From positions 57,612,103 to 57,676,102 of the forward strand of contig JAVIAB010000059.1 of NCBI GenBank assembly GCA_032433765.1: DNA of 64,000 nucleotides. Direction: 5' to 3'. Source of the stretch: Megaustenia siamemsis (Eukaryota > Mollusca > Gastropoda > Stylommatophora > Ariophantidae). Both the position numbers and the translations under genes were made by a program. This document shows positions 45,253 through 56,616 of the stretch, piece by piece. Each line of letters starts with the position of its first letter. Position 1 is the first letter of the stretch. The notes beneath the pieces are model-generated. The model saw only the letters and a program-made list of their open reading frames with translations, was not told the DNA's origin and searched no databases.

Positions 45253-45567
45253 TACATAATCTTATGCTTGTGGTTTTTTATAAATTCTAATAAAATGGTC
45301 AGCACAATGTGATACTTTTTATTGAAAACGTGGGCATGGTACCCTGCATGGCAGCTTGAATGTTGTGCATTATCTTTGAAGTTAATATTTTTGCTTAAAG
45401 TTTCAAGAAAATCTGCTTAATGTTGGGGAAAATTAGAGGAAATTGTTGTCGTCAAGATTCTATATCATTTAAAAACATTATTGTGTTCATGGGGAGAAAA
45501 AACAACATGGAAATATATGACTAAAATAGATTAATAGAATTTTTTTCAACTGAATTAATATAACGTA
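45253..45567. other. No gene seen
   Basis: AT-rich spacer; possibly the decayed 5' flank of the LINE-F copy that SINE4 copy 2 interrupts. Confidence 0.4.
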
Positions 45568-45577
45568 AACAGAGAAT

Positions 45578-45847
45578 GTGTTACCAGGGTCTCATTATGA
45601 GGGAAGTAAGGAATAGTGACACTGTGACCTTTCAGGCATGTCATATGAGGCGACTAAGGAGGTTGATCGATGGCTTGACAAGCTGTCATTGTAAAAAAGC
45701 ATTGTTATGGAAACAGAACCATAGATTTTAGAAGCAGTGATCTCTGCAATATGTGCCATTTTGGCATGCAAGGTTTCTGTTTTTGAGATTGTAGTTCTGC
45801 CCTATGTGCCGTCTTCAGCTCGAAAGGACAATAGATAGATAGATAGC
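45578..45847 (+). mobile_element. SINE4 copy 2
   Basis: A 270-bp copy ending (GATA)n. It has an exact 10-bp TSD AACAGAGAAT at 45568-45577 and 45848-45857. It aligns with copy 1 over its whole length with about one difference per ten bases. Confidence 0.85.
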
Positions 45848-45857
45848 AACAGAGAAT

Positions 45858-46435
45858 ACATCTATTGATATAAAAAGAGGTTAAGACAGGGATGCATCCT
45901 ATTACCAAACTTGTTCAATCCATACACTGAGCAAATCTTTAAAAACATCACATAGATGCCAGTCCTACACATTAATAAAAGATACCAATAACCTGAGATA
46001 TGCTGATAATACTGTATTGCTACAATTACTTGCTGAAATAAACATGACAAGCAAAAAATATGGATTAGATATAAATATCAAAGGACTAAAACTATGATCA
46101 TAAACAAAGTTAATACTCAAAACCCTACATGTAGTTATCAAAGTTGAAGGAATAGACCTGGAGACAGTTTAGAGCTACAACTACCTTGGACATACAATAA
46201 CCAGTGATGGAAAATATAAAACTGAAATAAGCAAAAGAATAGAAATGGCAACAGGTAATTTTAATGCCATGAAAAATATACTAACATCAAAATAAATAAC
46301 ACCAGTGCTAAAACTGAGAATAGCAAATGTTATATCTTCTCAACATTCCTGTATGGTGCTGAAACAAAGACATTAGACAAGAAAATTGATCACAAAATTA
46401 AAGCCTTTGAAATGTGGATTTATAGAATTTTTGTC
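45858..46435 (+). pseudogene. LINE-F RT core fragment, decayed
   Basis: Translates with stops to 'KRG*DRDASY'-type RQGCILSP remnants, 'NNLRYADNTVLL', 'MTSKKYGLDINIK', and 'LYGAET.TLDKKIDHKIKAFE'. 3'-truncated near 46435. The catalytic YADD reads YADN. Confidence 0.85.
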
Positions 46436-47948
46436 TAACAAGTAAAACAAGTTTTATTTGAAACTTAATTAGTCATCTGATTATAGCACATAATTACAGT
46501 ACAAAGATATATGGGAAAAAACAGCTTTGGATATTGGCATAGAAGCTGAAGAATCTATCTCCTGTTTTTCTGTATGAATCTTAATATCAGTTTTAAAAGA
46601 GTTATCAGGTATTCTGTATATGTTGCAATTATATGTTGTAAACAATGAAACTATTCATTATGTTATATATATATATTTTTTTTTTTGTAATTGAAGCACT
46701 ATTTAAACAAAAGAAATTCATAAGTTAATTACATTTTATTTTTAAAAAGTATTTTTGTAAAACCTTTTTTTTTTTACAAATGGCTGAAACAGTTCATATT
46801 GAATATAAATGTATATGTCTTAAGTCTTACATTTTACAAATGTTTTAAGAAATTTATTAATCACATTGTTTCATTGTCATTTTTGTTTCAAAAATAAATT
46901 TCTTTCCGTTCTCTGCATCTATCTTAATTAAAATTTCAATGAAATAAATCTATTATTTACTTAATATATCTTGTCTCAAATATTTTTGTTGAATCCTCCT
47001 CGCTTCGAATACACTTGCATTTGTTGAAAGATGGCATGAAATTGTAACTTATACATTGACAAACTAATATTCTCACTCATAGTAATAATAAATAGTTTAA
47101 TATTATGTTTTGTTTGAGGCACTCATTTTTATACAATTTTGTTTTTACTGAATTTTAAGTAGATAGAATTTTGTAAATACATTTTCAGATGTTTCAAATA
47201 ATATTATTTTAGCTTTATTTTTTGTTGTTCAATAATGTACTGGTTTTGTTATTTTTATTATTGTAGAGTTAGTATTGTTGTGGAGTGATGTCCCGTAGAG
47301 TTTAAAATTTACACTGTTTCATTAGAGTTTTGTTAATATTTATTTATGGTCTTTAAGGTTTTATATAAACACCTTATGTTAATTTTGTTTTCTGCCTTAC
47401 CTTGAGTTTACATTCTATCCTTATATTTAATCTAGTAATGATGACAGTCCATCATACTTATATATGAAATAAATGAGAAAATATTGTAAGAAATAGGAAA
47501 ATTGTGTTAGTAGGACAGATATTCAGAGTATTCCAATTATAAAATGAATAGAGGGTTATTTTTTTTTTTTCAATGTGTTGCTTGATGCTGGTGAATAATA
47601 ATAATATAACCCACAAAATTGTTACACGCTGTGTGATGATGTACTGTTATGTGAGGACAACTCCCAGTTCTGTTATTTTATAAGCATAACCAATTAGGTT
47701 CTTTTGATTCAAGGACCTTTACCATGCACAATAAATAATTTAGTACTGTAAATCAGATTTATTTATTGATTCAGGTCTACTGACAATAATAAATGAATTA
47801 TTTATTCAAATCCCGAGGCATATTTTGGTACTTTTTTTAACATAGTATGTGATAACAATTTAAAATTGATATTACGAAAGGGAAATCATTCTGATACAGT
47901 TTGAAGACTAGACTTGTAATAAAATCTTAATGAAATTAAAAGAAGCAG
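46436..47948. other. No gene seen; 1.5 kb of AT-rich DNA
   Basis: Long AT-rich stretch with T and A runs, no open frame of note and no recognisable element. Confidence 0.5.
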
Positions 47949-47963
47949 AAAAGACCTTTACAA

Positions 47964-48177
47964 GGGGTACTGGTTGATCTTGAGGCAAGATGCCGGCCTC
48001 AAGACAGAGAGGTTGAGAGTTCAAATCCTCTGTACCTCCAAAGGTGGAGTTATCTGCCTTTGAGGCGAGGGACTCCTGTGCACACAGCTGCCAGGGAAAA
48101 ACAGATTAACATGCAAAATTCAGTTCCTAGTCTCTATGGACTTTGTCAGAAGTAAAAAGCTGGAAGCAAAAAAAAAA
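47964..48177 (+). mobile_element. SINE3, tRNA-headed, poly(A), intact TSD
   Basis: A 214-bp element. The tRNA-like head GGTACTGGTTGATCTTGAGG runs to AGTTCAAATCCTCTGTACC (a B box-like GTTCAAATCC), followed by a body and a poly(A) tail. It has a 15-bp TSD AAAAGACCTTTACAA at 47949-47963 and 48178-48192. A longer relative lies at 57672-57998. Confidence 0.92.
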
Positions 48178-48192
48178 AAAAGACCTTTACAA

Positions 48193-48494
48193 AAATAGTC
48201 TGCTTCCCCAATAATGAGGTAAAATGTTGAATTAAAAAACAAAAAAAAATTGTGTAAAATTTGTGAAATGTTTTAAGTCTTATTGAGGGTTTACATAACT
48301 GCTATATCAAAGAGGCTTCATTAAAATTTTGTTATTCTTGGATGTCTCTTTAGATTAAGATTCTAGTTGTGTGCATTTATCTAGAAATAGAACTAAGCCA
48401 TTCCGTTGTGGAATGTTAACATAGTCCATTAGATTATTCCGTGTCATTTTTTAATGTGTAGATAAATTGTATGTAAATTATTGGCAACATTTCA
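48193..48494. other. No gene seen; upstream of candidate exon
   Basis: AT-rich. A possible splice acceptor TTGGCAACATTTCAG ends at about 48494. Confidence 0.4.
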
Positions 48495-48575
48495 GGATCA
48501 CTGAGATAAAAACACATTTCTTTACTTGACTGTGTTAGGGGTCTAGTTTCATTATTTGAAAAGGATTAAAATACC

Positions 48576-48732
48576 ATGTCAATTCTAAGACTGACTGGAA
48601 CATTCTTTGGATTACATATACGTTCATGGGCCATACTGGCCTTGGCAGCCATCCTACTTCTGACAGTTTACAAATATGTAAATGACCTGAGCTCTCGAGT
48701 AACTATTCTTGGAAATGCAAGATATAAATTGG
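48576..48732 (+). CDS. Candidate first coding exon of a type II membrane protein (host gene)
   Basis: The only non-transposon coding candidate I find. ATG at 48576 has A at -3 and an in-frame TAA nine bases upstream, so the start is well defined. The 52 complete codons encode a short basic N-terminus (MSILRLTGTFFGLHIRS), a single hydrophobic segment (WAILALAAILLLTVYKYV) and a hydrophilic start of a lumenal or extracellular part (NDLSSRVTILGNARYKL). The exon ends at a strong donor G|GTAAGA in phase 1. The short cytoplasmic tail plus signal anchor is the usual layout of Golgi glycosyltransferases and sulfotransferases, but no catalytic part is visible, so that is only a possibility. A TTTCAG acceptor at 48494 would add ~80 bp of 5' UTR. 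I could not find the next exon in this window. Confidence 0.5.
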
Positions 48733-49361
48733 GTAAGATAATACTTTTGTCTATATTATAGCTATAAGCTAGTTGAATCTTATCTTCTTGTTGTTTTAAT
48801 GTGCTTATCTGTAACTTTAGATTAATGCTAATTGTGTTACATTTAGTTAATGATTAAATTCAGCTTGCCGTAGATGGCATGTGTCAGCAATGATGCAGTT
48901 TTAGGGGAAAATTAGGACACTCCCGCATATAGGAGTACTAGCCATGTGACCAGCTCATCATGTGGCATGATGTTGTTCTTACCCCTTCATTGTTCACAAG
49001 AATTGATGAATGCTGATGAAGACAGAGTTAATGATTAACAGAGTTAAGTTCACTGCAATAATCATTTTTTATGCTCAATTCCTTTCAACAAATGGTAAAG
49101 AGCATGCTGATGAGTTAAGTAGTTATCTGTCCACTCAAGTCTCAGGCATCTGTTGTAGAGCTTTTACAACTTGGACTGAATGTGAGACTTCAGGTTGTGT
49201 TTTGAGTCACCATGGCAGAAAGTGTAGTATTCTAGTTTACTGATCAGGTGGTGGTTTGGGTTCAGTTCTTGCATATAACACATTTTTCTCTAACTATCTC
49301 AGGGTTTTCCAGCCTATGAAAGTTGGATTGCAATGATTTTTCTTTGTGAAATCAGGCAGCC
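48733..49361. other. Presumed intron start; diverged copy of 58-bp unit
   Basis: Non-coding. 48900-48990 ('ggagtactagccatgtgacc', 'catgatgttgttcttacccc') resembles the last 58-bp unit near 17085-17140, including the 'atgatgttgt.cttacccc' stretch. Confidence 0.5.
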
Positions 49362-49371
49362 TGTCATGATA

Positions 49372-49719
49372 ATGTGGTTTTGTAGAAGAATGTTGAGAAT
49401 ACCATGGACAACTGAGAAGAGTAATGAAAATGTTCTGAAAGAGGCCAAAGTAAAAAGAGAGCTGATATCCAATATTTGGAAGAAACAATTATAATTTTTT
49501 GGCCATGTAATGAGAAGGGAACAGCTGGAATATATTGTAACAACTGGGAAAATTGAGGGACTATGATATAGAGGGAAGTAAAGAGAAAAGATACCAGACA
49601 GCTGAAGAGAATGGCTTGGCAGAAGGTCAACAACGTAAATAATAAATAACTGTTGAAATTGAAAGTTGGCGAGAGACATGATCACCTATGCCAGCAGGTT
49701 TGGTACTTAATGATGATGA
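49372..49719 (+). mobile_element. RTE-A 3' end insertion with TSD
   Basis: A 348-bp 5'-truncated copy, second subfamily, with a degenerate C-terminal frame ('FFGHVMRREQLEYIVTTGKI' in pieces) and the terminal GGTACTTAATGATGATG. It has an exact 10-bp TSD TGTCATGATA at 49362-49371 and 49720-49729. Confidence 0.92.
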
Positions 49720-49729
49720 TGTCATGATA

Positions 49730-51387
49730 CTGACCTCAACACACATAATTATGCTGGTAGCATGAGGGAAAAAAAATATAGGGCTAGTACCTTTTACTTT
49801 GTTTAAAATCGTTTGTACTTGTTTTTAGATTAAATTGAACCAGAGCTACTTTAATTATATCGTTATAAGCAAAGTAAAGCTACTGTGTTTGAGCCAAAGC
49901 TGGTCAATTTGATAGTGATAGGAAATAGGATAATAGGCTCATCTTTATTTTTTACCATGAAAAGAGCATTTGTTGGATTCTGTATTATTTGTCTCTTCGA
50001 CCAAACATATCTTTATATCCTGACATACTTTTAGAAACTGGGATTTCCCCTTTCACTTTGATCATTTTCTTGTCCAAATTTTTTTGTCTGGGCTGCCACA
50101 TATACATGAAGTATAGTATTTATCAACTTTGGATAGCTTATCAGTTGCTGACAGCCATCAGCTCTAGAACATACTTTGTGACTGAACATACTGGCACTAA
50201 AGGATTGATATAATGTCTCAGTGGAAGAATGTTTTGGCTTCATCTCTTCTCCTTTTCTTGGCCACTAACCAACACAGTTGATGACTAATGTACCTTGTCC
50301 AGTCTTGGAGGGCAACAACAAAGTTTCTAAATTTTGCACAATCTGTGGCCATCCTCTGCAGAGTATCCTACTTCTGATCCACACTGTTCATCTAGGTCCC
50401 CACTGCCTCTACATCTTCCTTGGTCTCTTTCACTTTCCCTTTGAGTCCGCTGGACAGCAGTTCTTGTGATTGTTTCTGGATTTTTTCGGAACAATAGACC
50501 TATCTAGCTCCATCTTTTGCCTATTATCACAGCATATTTCTCCTCTTGGTTCCACCTTGTGAGCAGTTCTAGGTTACTGAATTTATTTGACCACAATAAC
50601 CTCAGTCAGATTGTAACGATGACAGCCTTTATATTTACTCCCCTCTAGCTCTCCACCATTCACATCTATACAGAAACACTGATGACATTGTTATATCTTT
50701 TTGTAAAAATGAAAGTATTTCTCTCATACTTTAGAGTGAAACGTTTCATAATTATATGCTTGCATAGAATAAATATAATATGGACTTAATTGATAATATA
50801 TCATCAACCGTGCTGAACTCATAGAAAAAAATAAAACAAACAGAAGTAGTGAAAGAAATTCACAGAAAGTGTTGCTGGAGAAATAAAAAAAAAACAATAT
50901 GGTTGAAACTTTACTTAATAGATGGATGACACAAATTAGAACGATGTTTCAGCTCAATAGGCTTTCAGCAGGAACAAACATACATACACACACACACACC
51001 TAGATATGTATTTAAAAAAAAATAATAAAAATTAATAATTTTGAACTAGAATAAGAAATAAGAAATAAAATCTGGGTTCCCTGTATACTGCTTGTGGTCA
51101 GAAGGAAAATGAATGTTAGTGTGCAAGACGTGCGTGTACATGCACCAAAGTGAAAAGAATGTGATGCTACTGGATAGAATATACATTAATAAAGTCAAAT
51201 TGTAATAGTCACTTTGTGTTGCAATCTACAAGTTAATGAAATCAGGAATGCTAACTAATACACTGATAAGAGAGTCACAAACTTATATACGAATGGCAGT
51301 AAGTTTTGAATATAAACAGACATATGAACACAATACAGAGGTAAATGAAAGTGTTTATTGTTCAAAGAAAACATGTAGTACAATACC
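49730..51387. other. No gene seen; mostly unique DNA
   Basis: No recognisable element. 50220-50480 is less AT-rich and holds a 63-codon open frame without known motifs. A short (CA)n occurs near 50985. Confidence 0.45.
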
Positions 51388-51767
51388 TGCAAGGCAGTAA
51401 AATTAAAATTACTCAGAACGTGTATATTTCTGATAGCAACATATGGCTGTGAATCATGGACAATTTCACAGCAAGGAAGAAAATCGAATCATTCAAACAA
51501 AATGCTACAGGAAAAATCCTTAAGATACAGTGGATAATGAAAAGGAATAATGAAGAAATACTAAAAGGCTTTAAACATTAAAAAGAACTGTCTTATAAAC
51601 ACCATTCTGCAAATGAAATGTTAAAAAATACACATGCCACGCCAAAAGGCAAAGTGGGTTGGAAAGAACAATAATGGAAGGCATGGTTCCTGGGCGACAC
51701 ACCATTGGCAGATCAAGAAGATGGTGGTTTCGAAACATCAATGAGACCTTGAACATGACAACAGAAG
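51388..51767 (+). pseudogene. LINE-E 3' coding end, second copy
   Basis: 5'-truncated LINE-E. 'YGCESWTI'-like region near 51440, a block equivalent to 29530-29750, then 'RTIMEGMVPGRHTIGRSRRW' and 'WFRNINETLNMTTEEVGDLA', running into the repeat array without a gap. Confidence 0.88.
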
Positions 51768-52245
51768 AAGTCGGAGATTTAGCTAGAGTCATAAATTCTT
51801 TCAGACGGGCTATGGTGAATACAACATTCTGTAGGAGATCTGGCTAGAGACATTCTTTCAGTCGGGTTGTGGTGAATACAACGTTCTGTAGGAGATCTGG
51901 CTAGAGACAGATTCTTTCAGTCGGGTTGTCGTGAATGCAACGTTCTGTGGGAGATCTGGCTAGAGACAGAGATTCTTTCAGTCGGGTTGTGGTGAATGCA
52001 ACGTTCTGTGGGAGATCTGGCTAGAGACAGAGATTCTTTCAGACGGGTTGTGGTGAATGTAACGTTCTGTGGGAGATCTGGCTAGAGACAGATTCTTTCA
52101 GTCGGGTTGTGGTGAATGCAACGTTCTGTGGGAGATCTGGCTAGAGACAGAGATTCTTTCAGACGGGTTGTGGTGAATGCAACGTTCTGTGGGAGATCTG
52201 GCTAGAGACAGATTCTTTCAGACGGGTTGTGGTGAATGTAACATA
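51768..52245 (+). repeat. ~60-bp array grown from the LINE-E 3' end (about 8 copies)
   Basis: Units GGGAGATCTGGCTAGAGACA + GAGATTCTTTCAGTCGGGTT + GTGGTGAATGCAACGTTCTG + T, varying between 59 and 61 bp. Same origin and phase as the array at 29751-30656 but with its own diagnostic bases (GACAG, TTCTTTCAG), so it expanded separately or from another subfamily. Confidence 0.95.
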
Positions 52246-52589
52246 TTGCAGAATGTAACGTATTGCAAAGGACATGAGACCGTATGATGATCTTTTGTAC
52301 TGTCTAATTCATATCCTATGTACATACAGTAGCCCGTTAATGGAGAAAGTGTATTGCTCTCCCATCACTAGATCCAGTGGCCTAGTGTATTGAAGTTTAA
52401 TACTTCTCTTCTTTACAACAGTGTATGTGTTTGGCCTACAGAAATGTTATAACTGATCTTCCAACCACATCTCTATAATATTCCCCTTACCATCGATAAA
52501 ACCCTTTCCCGTTATCAGCTTCTGTGTGCTCAATGGAGTATCACGTTTTTATTTCCATCAATAATTTGTCATCTGTATTTGAACATTAC
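52246..52589. other. No gene seen
   Basis: Unique sequence with no recognised feature. Confidence 0.4.
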
Positions 52590-52965
52590 ACCCCGAGGCG
52601 TCTCCACCTTGTCGTGGTGGAGGGTGTTCCAATGATCCTGAGAACTATGTCGGCGGTAGCATAGCTACCAGAGGTCTCCCAAGCCAGACAGGTCATACAA
52701 AGAGAATCACACTGGTCCTACAGGTTGGGGGTTTTGGCGGTGAGTCAGCGACCCACACATAGGACAATGATAAAATGCTGCAGAAACACAATTAAGAGAA
52801 CCTATCAATCAAGTCTTAGATTAACGAGCAGTGACTCGGGCAGAAATGCCGTCCACGGCGTCTAGAGAGAGTTGCCCATACTTGCTCCAGACCGGATTGG
52901 GTGATCTCCTGTGAGCGCCCTGCGCTCCAGATCGGAGCAAGAGGATTAAGAAGGCTTTGAACTTG
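52590..52965 (+). mobile_element. Possible LINE or SINE 5' leader with strong hairpin
   Basis: Begins CCCCGAGGCGTCTCCACCTT and forms a hairpin CTCCACC-TTGTCGT-GGTGGAG. It continues with a GC-richer leader ('GAGGTCTCCCAAGCCAGACA') ending in 'GATTAAGAAGGCTTTGAACT'. The hairpin and following phrases resemble 5' leaders that I associate with animal LINEs, but no coding region follows. Assignment is by resemblance only; no TSD was found. Confidence 0.45.
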
Positions 52966-53194
52966 ACTAACGGTACGCAATATGCCTAACTCTCGCGGCT
53001 TATCTCGTCATTTCTCATACAATTTTCATTGAATTAATTTGTTTCTTACTTTTGATATAAAATGGGAGAAATAAATGTCAACCTTTAACTTGGAGTCATT
53101 ACATATCATTATACAATTATTAACTGTAATGCGCAAAATAACATAAAGAAAAATGGCAAGAATTTAGAGACATTAAGTTAACGATTAAATATAC
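52966..53194. other. No gene seen
   Basis: AT-rich spacer. Confidence 0.4.
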
Positions 53195-53253
53195 CAGTCT
53201 AGTTGCTCAGCGCATAAGACCAAAATTATAAGAATTATAGCAGTTGGCAATAT
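53195..53253 (+). pseudogene. LINE-G, part 1
   Basis: 'ATAAGACCAAAATTATAAGA' and following bases match the LINE-G copy on the minus strand near 63130-63175. The fragment is interrupted at the LINE-F TSD. Confidence 0.75.
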
Positions 53254-53425
53254 CATCATCGAGTGCCGTCTCCGCAACGAAGGTTGGCTACCATGGAGCG
53301 CCATTCTTCCCTGTCTCTTGCTTTGATGGTGCAGGTTGTCATAGGCTGATTTGTCCAGCTTTTGATGTTACTAGACCATGTTAGTCTTGGTCTGCCTCTG
53401 CCTATTTTAATTGACAGTAAATTTT
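53254..53425 (-). mobile_element. LINE-F 3' end inserted in LINE-G
   Basis: A 172-bp LINE-F 3' end with an exact 11-bp TSD AGTTGGCAATA at 53243-53253 and 53426-53436. The duplicated bases are LINE-G sequence (the other LINE-G copy reads AGTTGGTAATA), confirming the host. Confidence 0.93.
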
Positions 53426-53436
53426 AGTTGGCAATA

Positions 53437-53660
53437 ACCAAATAAAAATAGGAGAAATACTTCTACTAGACGTACAATCTTACATATATCTGGGCAGTAA
53501 TATAGTCAAAGAGGGAGGAACAGAAAATGATTAAAAAAAAATAAGGATATCAAAAGTAAGAGGAGCATTTGTTGCAATGGGAAACATGGAAGTCCAAGAA
53601 GTTAGGTCAAATACTAAAATAAAAATTTTCAACTCCAATGTTAAGTCAGTCTTATTATAT
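53437..53660 (+). pseudogene. LINE-G, part 2 (up to the hAT insertion)
   Basis: RT C-terminal region: 'IKIGEILLLDVQSYIYLGSN', 'KEGGTEND', 'RISKVRGAFVAMGNMEVQEV', 'NTKIKIFNSNVKSVLLY', with a stop in the middle. It ends in the hAT TSD TATTATAT (53653-53660). Confidence 0.88.
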
Positions 53661-54102
53661 TAGGGTGACCATTCGTCCTCGATTTTCGGGGTAGGTCCCC
53701 GAAGTGTAGAAGTTGTCTCCGAAAGAAATTTGTCCCCGATTTTAGTGAATAAATAAATGTTCATACACGGAATCGGCCCTCTTTAAAAATAATCACTAGG
53801 ACTCAGGACGTTACTGAGTTGTGTTTATTTATCCCAGACTGAGCGGCATTACCAGGAAGATAAAAGAGAAGACTTGGACGCGTTGTGTCGGAGATAGCTC
53901 TTTGAACTCTTGAAGCGCGGTGCTACGTCACTTCTATTCCAGTCACTTACTTGTATTGGGATGGGTTTAATTTAAAAAAAAAAAAAACCAGACACTCTCT
54001 CGCTCTCTCTCTCTCCCCCACCCCTGCCTTTCCGGACATCTCTCCCTCCAAAGTATCTTTCCCGGCCAATTTTTAAATCAGTCCGATTGTAATGACAGTA
54101 CA

Positions 54103-56110
54103 GTGCAGTCGTGTTTTCTATTTGTGATCAGTGGACGTCTATTGCATAAAAACAATGCTTTCCAAAAAACGTGTCATTTTAGTGATTCGCTGAAAGCTGA
54201 ATTTCCATTTATTATACAAGCAATTTTAGAGGATGGAACGATAGTGAAATGCAATATATGTAGTTCAAATTTTTCTATAGCAAGTGGTGGAAAGACATCA
54301 GTAACTGATCATCTACAGGCAAAAAAGCATAAAGATGCGCTGCTTTGTAAGTCTCGGTATGGGTGTATGACAAATTATTTTTGTAAAACAGAACCTCAAA
54401 AGATGAATACACTCCAGCTGTTCATGAAGGAACCTTCGCATATCATAATGTACTTCATAATCATAATTCCCGCATTATGGATTGTACAACAATTCTACAA
54501 AATAAATTTTCAACGAAACGATTTTCCTGTGCAAGAACAAAGTGTGAATCCATAATTACCAATGTTTTTGCTCCTTGGGCTATTGATGAACTAAAAAATG
54601 ACCTCAAATATTTCAGCTTCGTAACATTGTCTTGCGATACATCTAATCATAAACATGTTAAGCTACTTCCTATTTTAGTTCGTTATTTTCAGGCTTATGA
54701 GCTGGAAACTCCAGTAAAGACCAAACTGATTGCTTTCATAGATATCCCAGGAGAAACGTCCGACATAATATCTGAACAATTGTTGAAAGCAATTGATACT
54801 TTTGACTTAAACAAAAAGATTGTTGGACTCTCAGCAGACAATACAAATACAAACTTTGGAGGCTTGTTGAGGAAAGGGAGAGATAATGTCATAACTAAAA
54901 TAAAGTCCAAGTTAAACAGATACATAATGGGTCTTGAAAGGGAGAGATAATGTCATAACTAAAATAAAGTCCAAGTTAAACAGACACATGATGGGTCTTG
55001 GTTGCAACGCACACATAACTCACAATTGTGCAAAAACAGCATTTGATTCCATGCCTATGGATATGGAAGTGATTGTAACACAAATATTTGGATACTTTCA
55101 CATTTACGCGGTTCGTGTAGAATGCCTAAAAGACTTCTGTGAATTTGCTGGACAGGAGATTAAGCTATTATTAGGTTATTCGAATATAAGGTGGTTGTCA
55201 TTACTTCCAGCCTTGGAAAGAATATTGAAACTATGTCAATCACTGAGATCTTTCTTATTGAATTCTACAATATTGAAACAATTCTTTGAAAACAGTCAAT
55301 CAGAGCTTTGGCTCAGCTTTGCTCATTCTCACGCATCACTCTTCCATGAAACAATTAAGGCGATTGAAGGCGACGACAAGAGTGCAACAGAATCAGCACT
55401 AGCTGTGAACAATCTCATTATAAAATTAGAAACTCGACGCGATGAAAATTTCATCCCACACATGGTAAAGAGTTTGCTAACTGATTTAATAGAAAGTGGT
55501 GACATTGAAATGAAAAGATATTTCCATATAAGTAAAGAATTCTATAATACTGCTGTAGATTACTTGCAGTCTTGGAACAAGCACAATGAGGACTTGTCAC
55601 AACTGAGCTGCCTTCTCTTGGATAATGTGCCTGAAAGGAAACATTTTGATAATGCAGTAGAACAGATATCTTCAAAGTGTCATGAAGTTGTAAACGTCAA
55701 TCGTGATGAGCTCTTTGATGAATTTACTTATTTGCGAAGCCATCTGTTTAAATAGAATGTGATTGGATCAGTAACAAGCCCCCATGTAGAAAATGGAATG
55801 AAGTACTCAGGTACTTGAAAGAAAATAATGTACCACATGCTAATGTGAAGATAATTCTTGAACTTTTTATGTGCTTACCTGGCAGCAATGCATCCCTAGA
55901 AAGACTATTTTCTCAAATGAACTACGTCTGGTCCGGAGAGAAATCACGGATTAATGTGAGCACGTGCAAGCCATGTTAACAGTAAAAACTAACATTAATT
56001 TATCGTGTGAAAAACTTGCTTCAAATCATGAGATCTTGAGAAAGATACACTCAAAAAACAAGTACCTCGCCGAGGCAACAACCTCTTCAGTAGAAATAAG
56101 GTACTGTAAA
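54103..56110 (+). pseudogene. hAT transposase, four frame-breaking lesions
   Basis: The transposase would cut and move the element. Regions in order: BED/C2H2 finger ('CNICSSNF', 'SVTDHLQAKKHKDAL', about 54250-54350), catalytic domain ('LSCDTSN', 'GLSADNTNTNFGG', 'YSNIRWLSLLPALERIL'), an insertion region, and the C-terminal hAT dimerisation region ('MCLPGSNASLERLFSQMNYV', about 55870-55925). Lesions: an A-run of 6 rather than 7 after the start ATG at 54154; a missing C near 54395 (copy 1 has GAACCCTC); a 64-bp tandem duplication at 54872-54999; and a frame shift or stop near 55752. The first two are judged against copy 1. Its closest type is the BED-finger hAT lineage shared by many animals. 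Confidence 0.93.
54872..54999 (+). repeat. 64-bp tandem duplication inside the transposase
   Basis: GAAAGGGAGAGATAATGTCA begins at 54872 and again at 54936. The period is 64 bp (3 x 21 + 1), so the duplication itself breaks the reading frame. The two units differ at only a few positions. Confidence 0.95.
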
Positions 56111-56399
56111 CATTACTTTAATATTGCAATTGGTATCTATATGTTGTTTAACTTTTTTTTTATTTTAAACTTTTTTTTTGTTATTGAGAAACAAAACTAG
56201 CTATTGCAATGTCATTAAGTGCGTGTATCGCATAAGTACCGTGAATATTAACACAAATAAAATCAAACAACAAATAAACACAGTTATTATGAAATTTAAA
56301 GTTTTTTTTTTTTTTTGCATCTACAAAATTTCTTGCGCACACACAGTCACACACCTACCCACACATATTATAAATATATAAAAATTAATTTATATATGT

Positions 56400-56498
<99 letters not shown>

Positions 56499-56616
56499 AT
56501 ATATTATCGTTCGTCCCCGATTTTGTGGGACTAAGAAATAGGCAAAAAAATAATCTGAAATGTAAAAAATATGACAAATGTCCCCGAAAACAATGGGGAA
56601 AAAAATTGTCGCCCTA

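Larger units (their letters stand above)
53661..56616 (+). mobile_element. hAT transposon copy 2, with 8-bp TSD
   Basis: A 2956-bp element with ends TAGGGTGACC... and ...GGTCGCCCTA-like (the right end reads TTGTCGCCCTA), flanked by the exact 8-bp TSD TATTATAT (53653-53660 and 56617-56624). The empty site is visible in the other LINE-G copy (CTATTATATGG near 62905, minus strand). The 5' ~190 bp equals both arms of copy 1. It contains a broken transposase, and an (AT)n tract at about 56417-56505 near the 3' end. Confidence 0.95.

Noticed and set aside
50278..50469. Possible cysteine-containing exon ('FCTICGHPLQSILLL')
   Set aside because: A zinc-ribbon-like CxxC is suggestive, but no second pair of ligands or splice sites is evident, and the frame is short.
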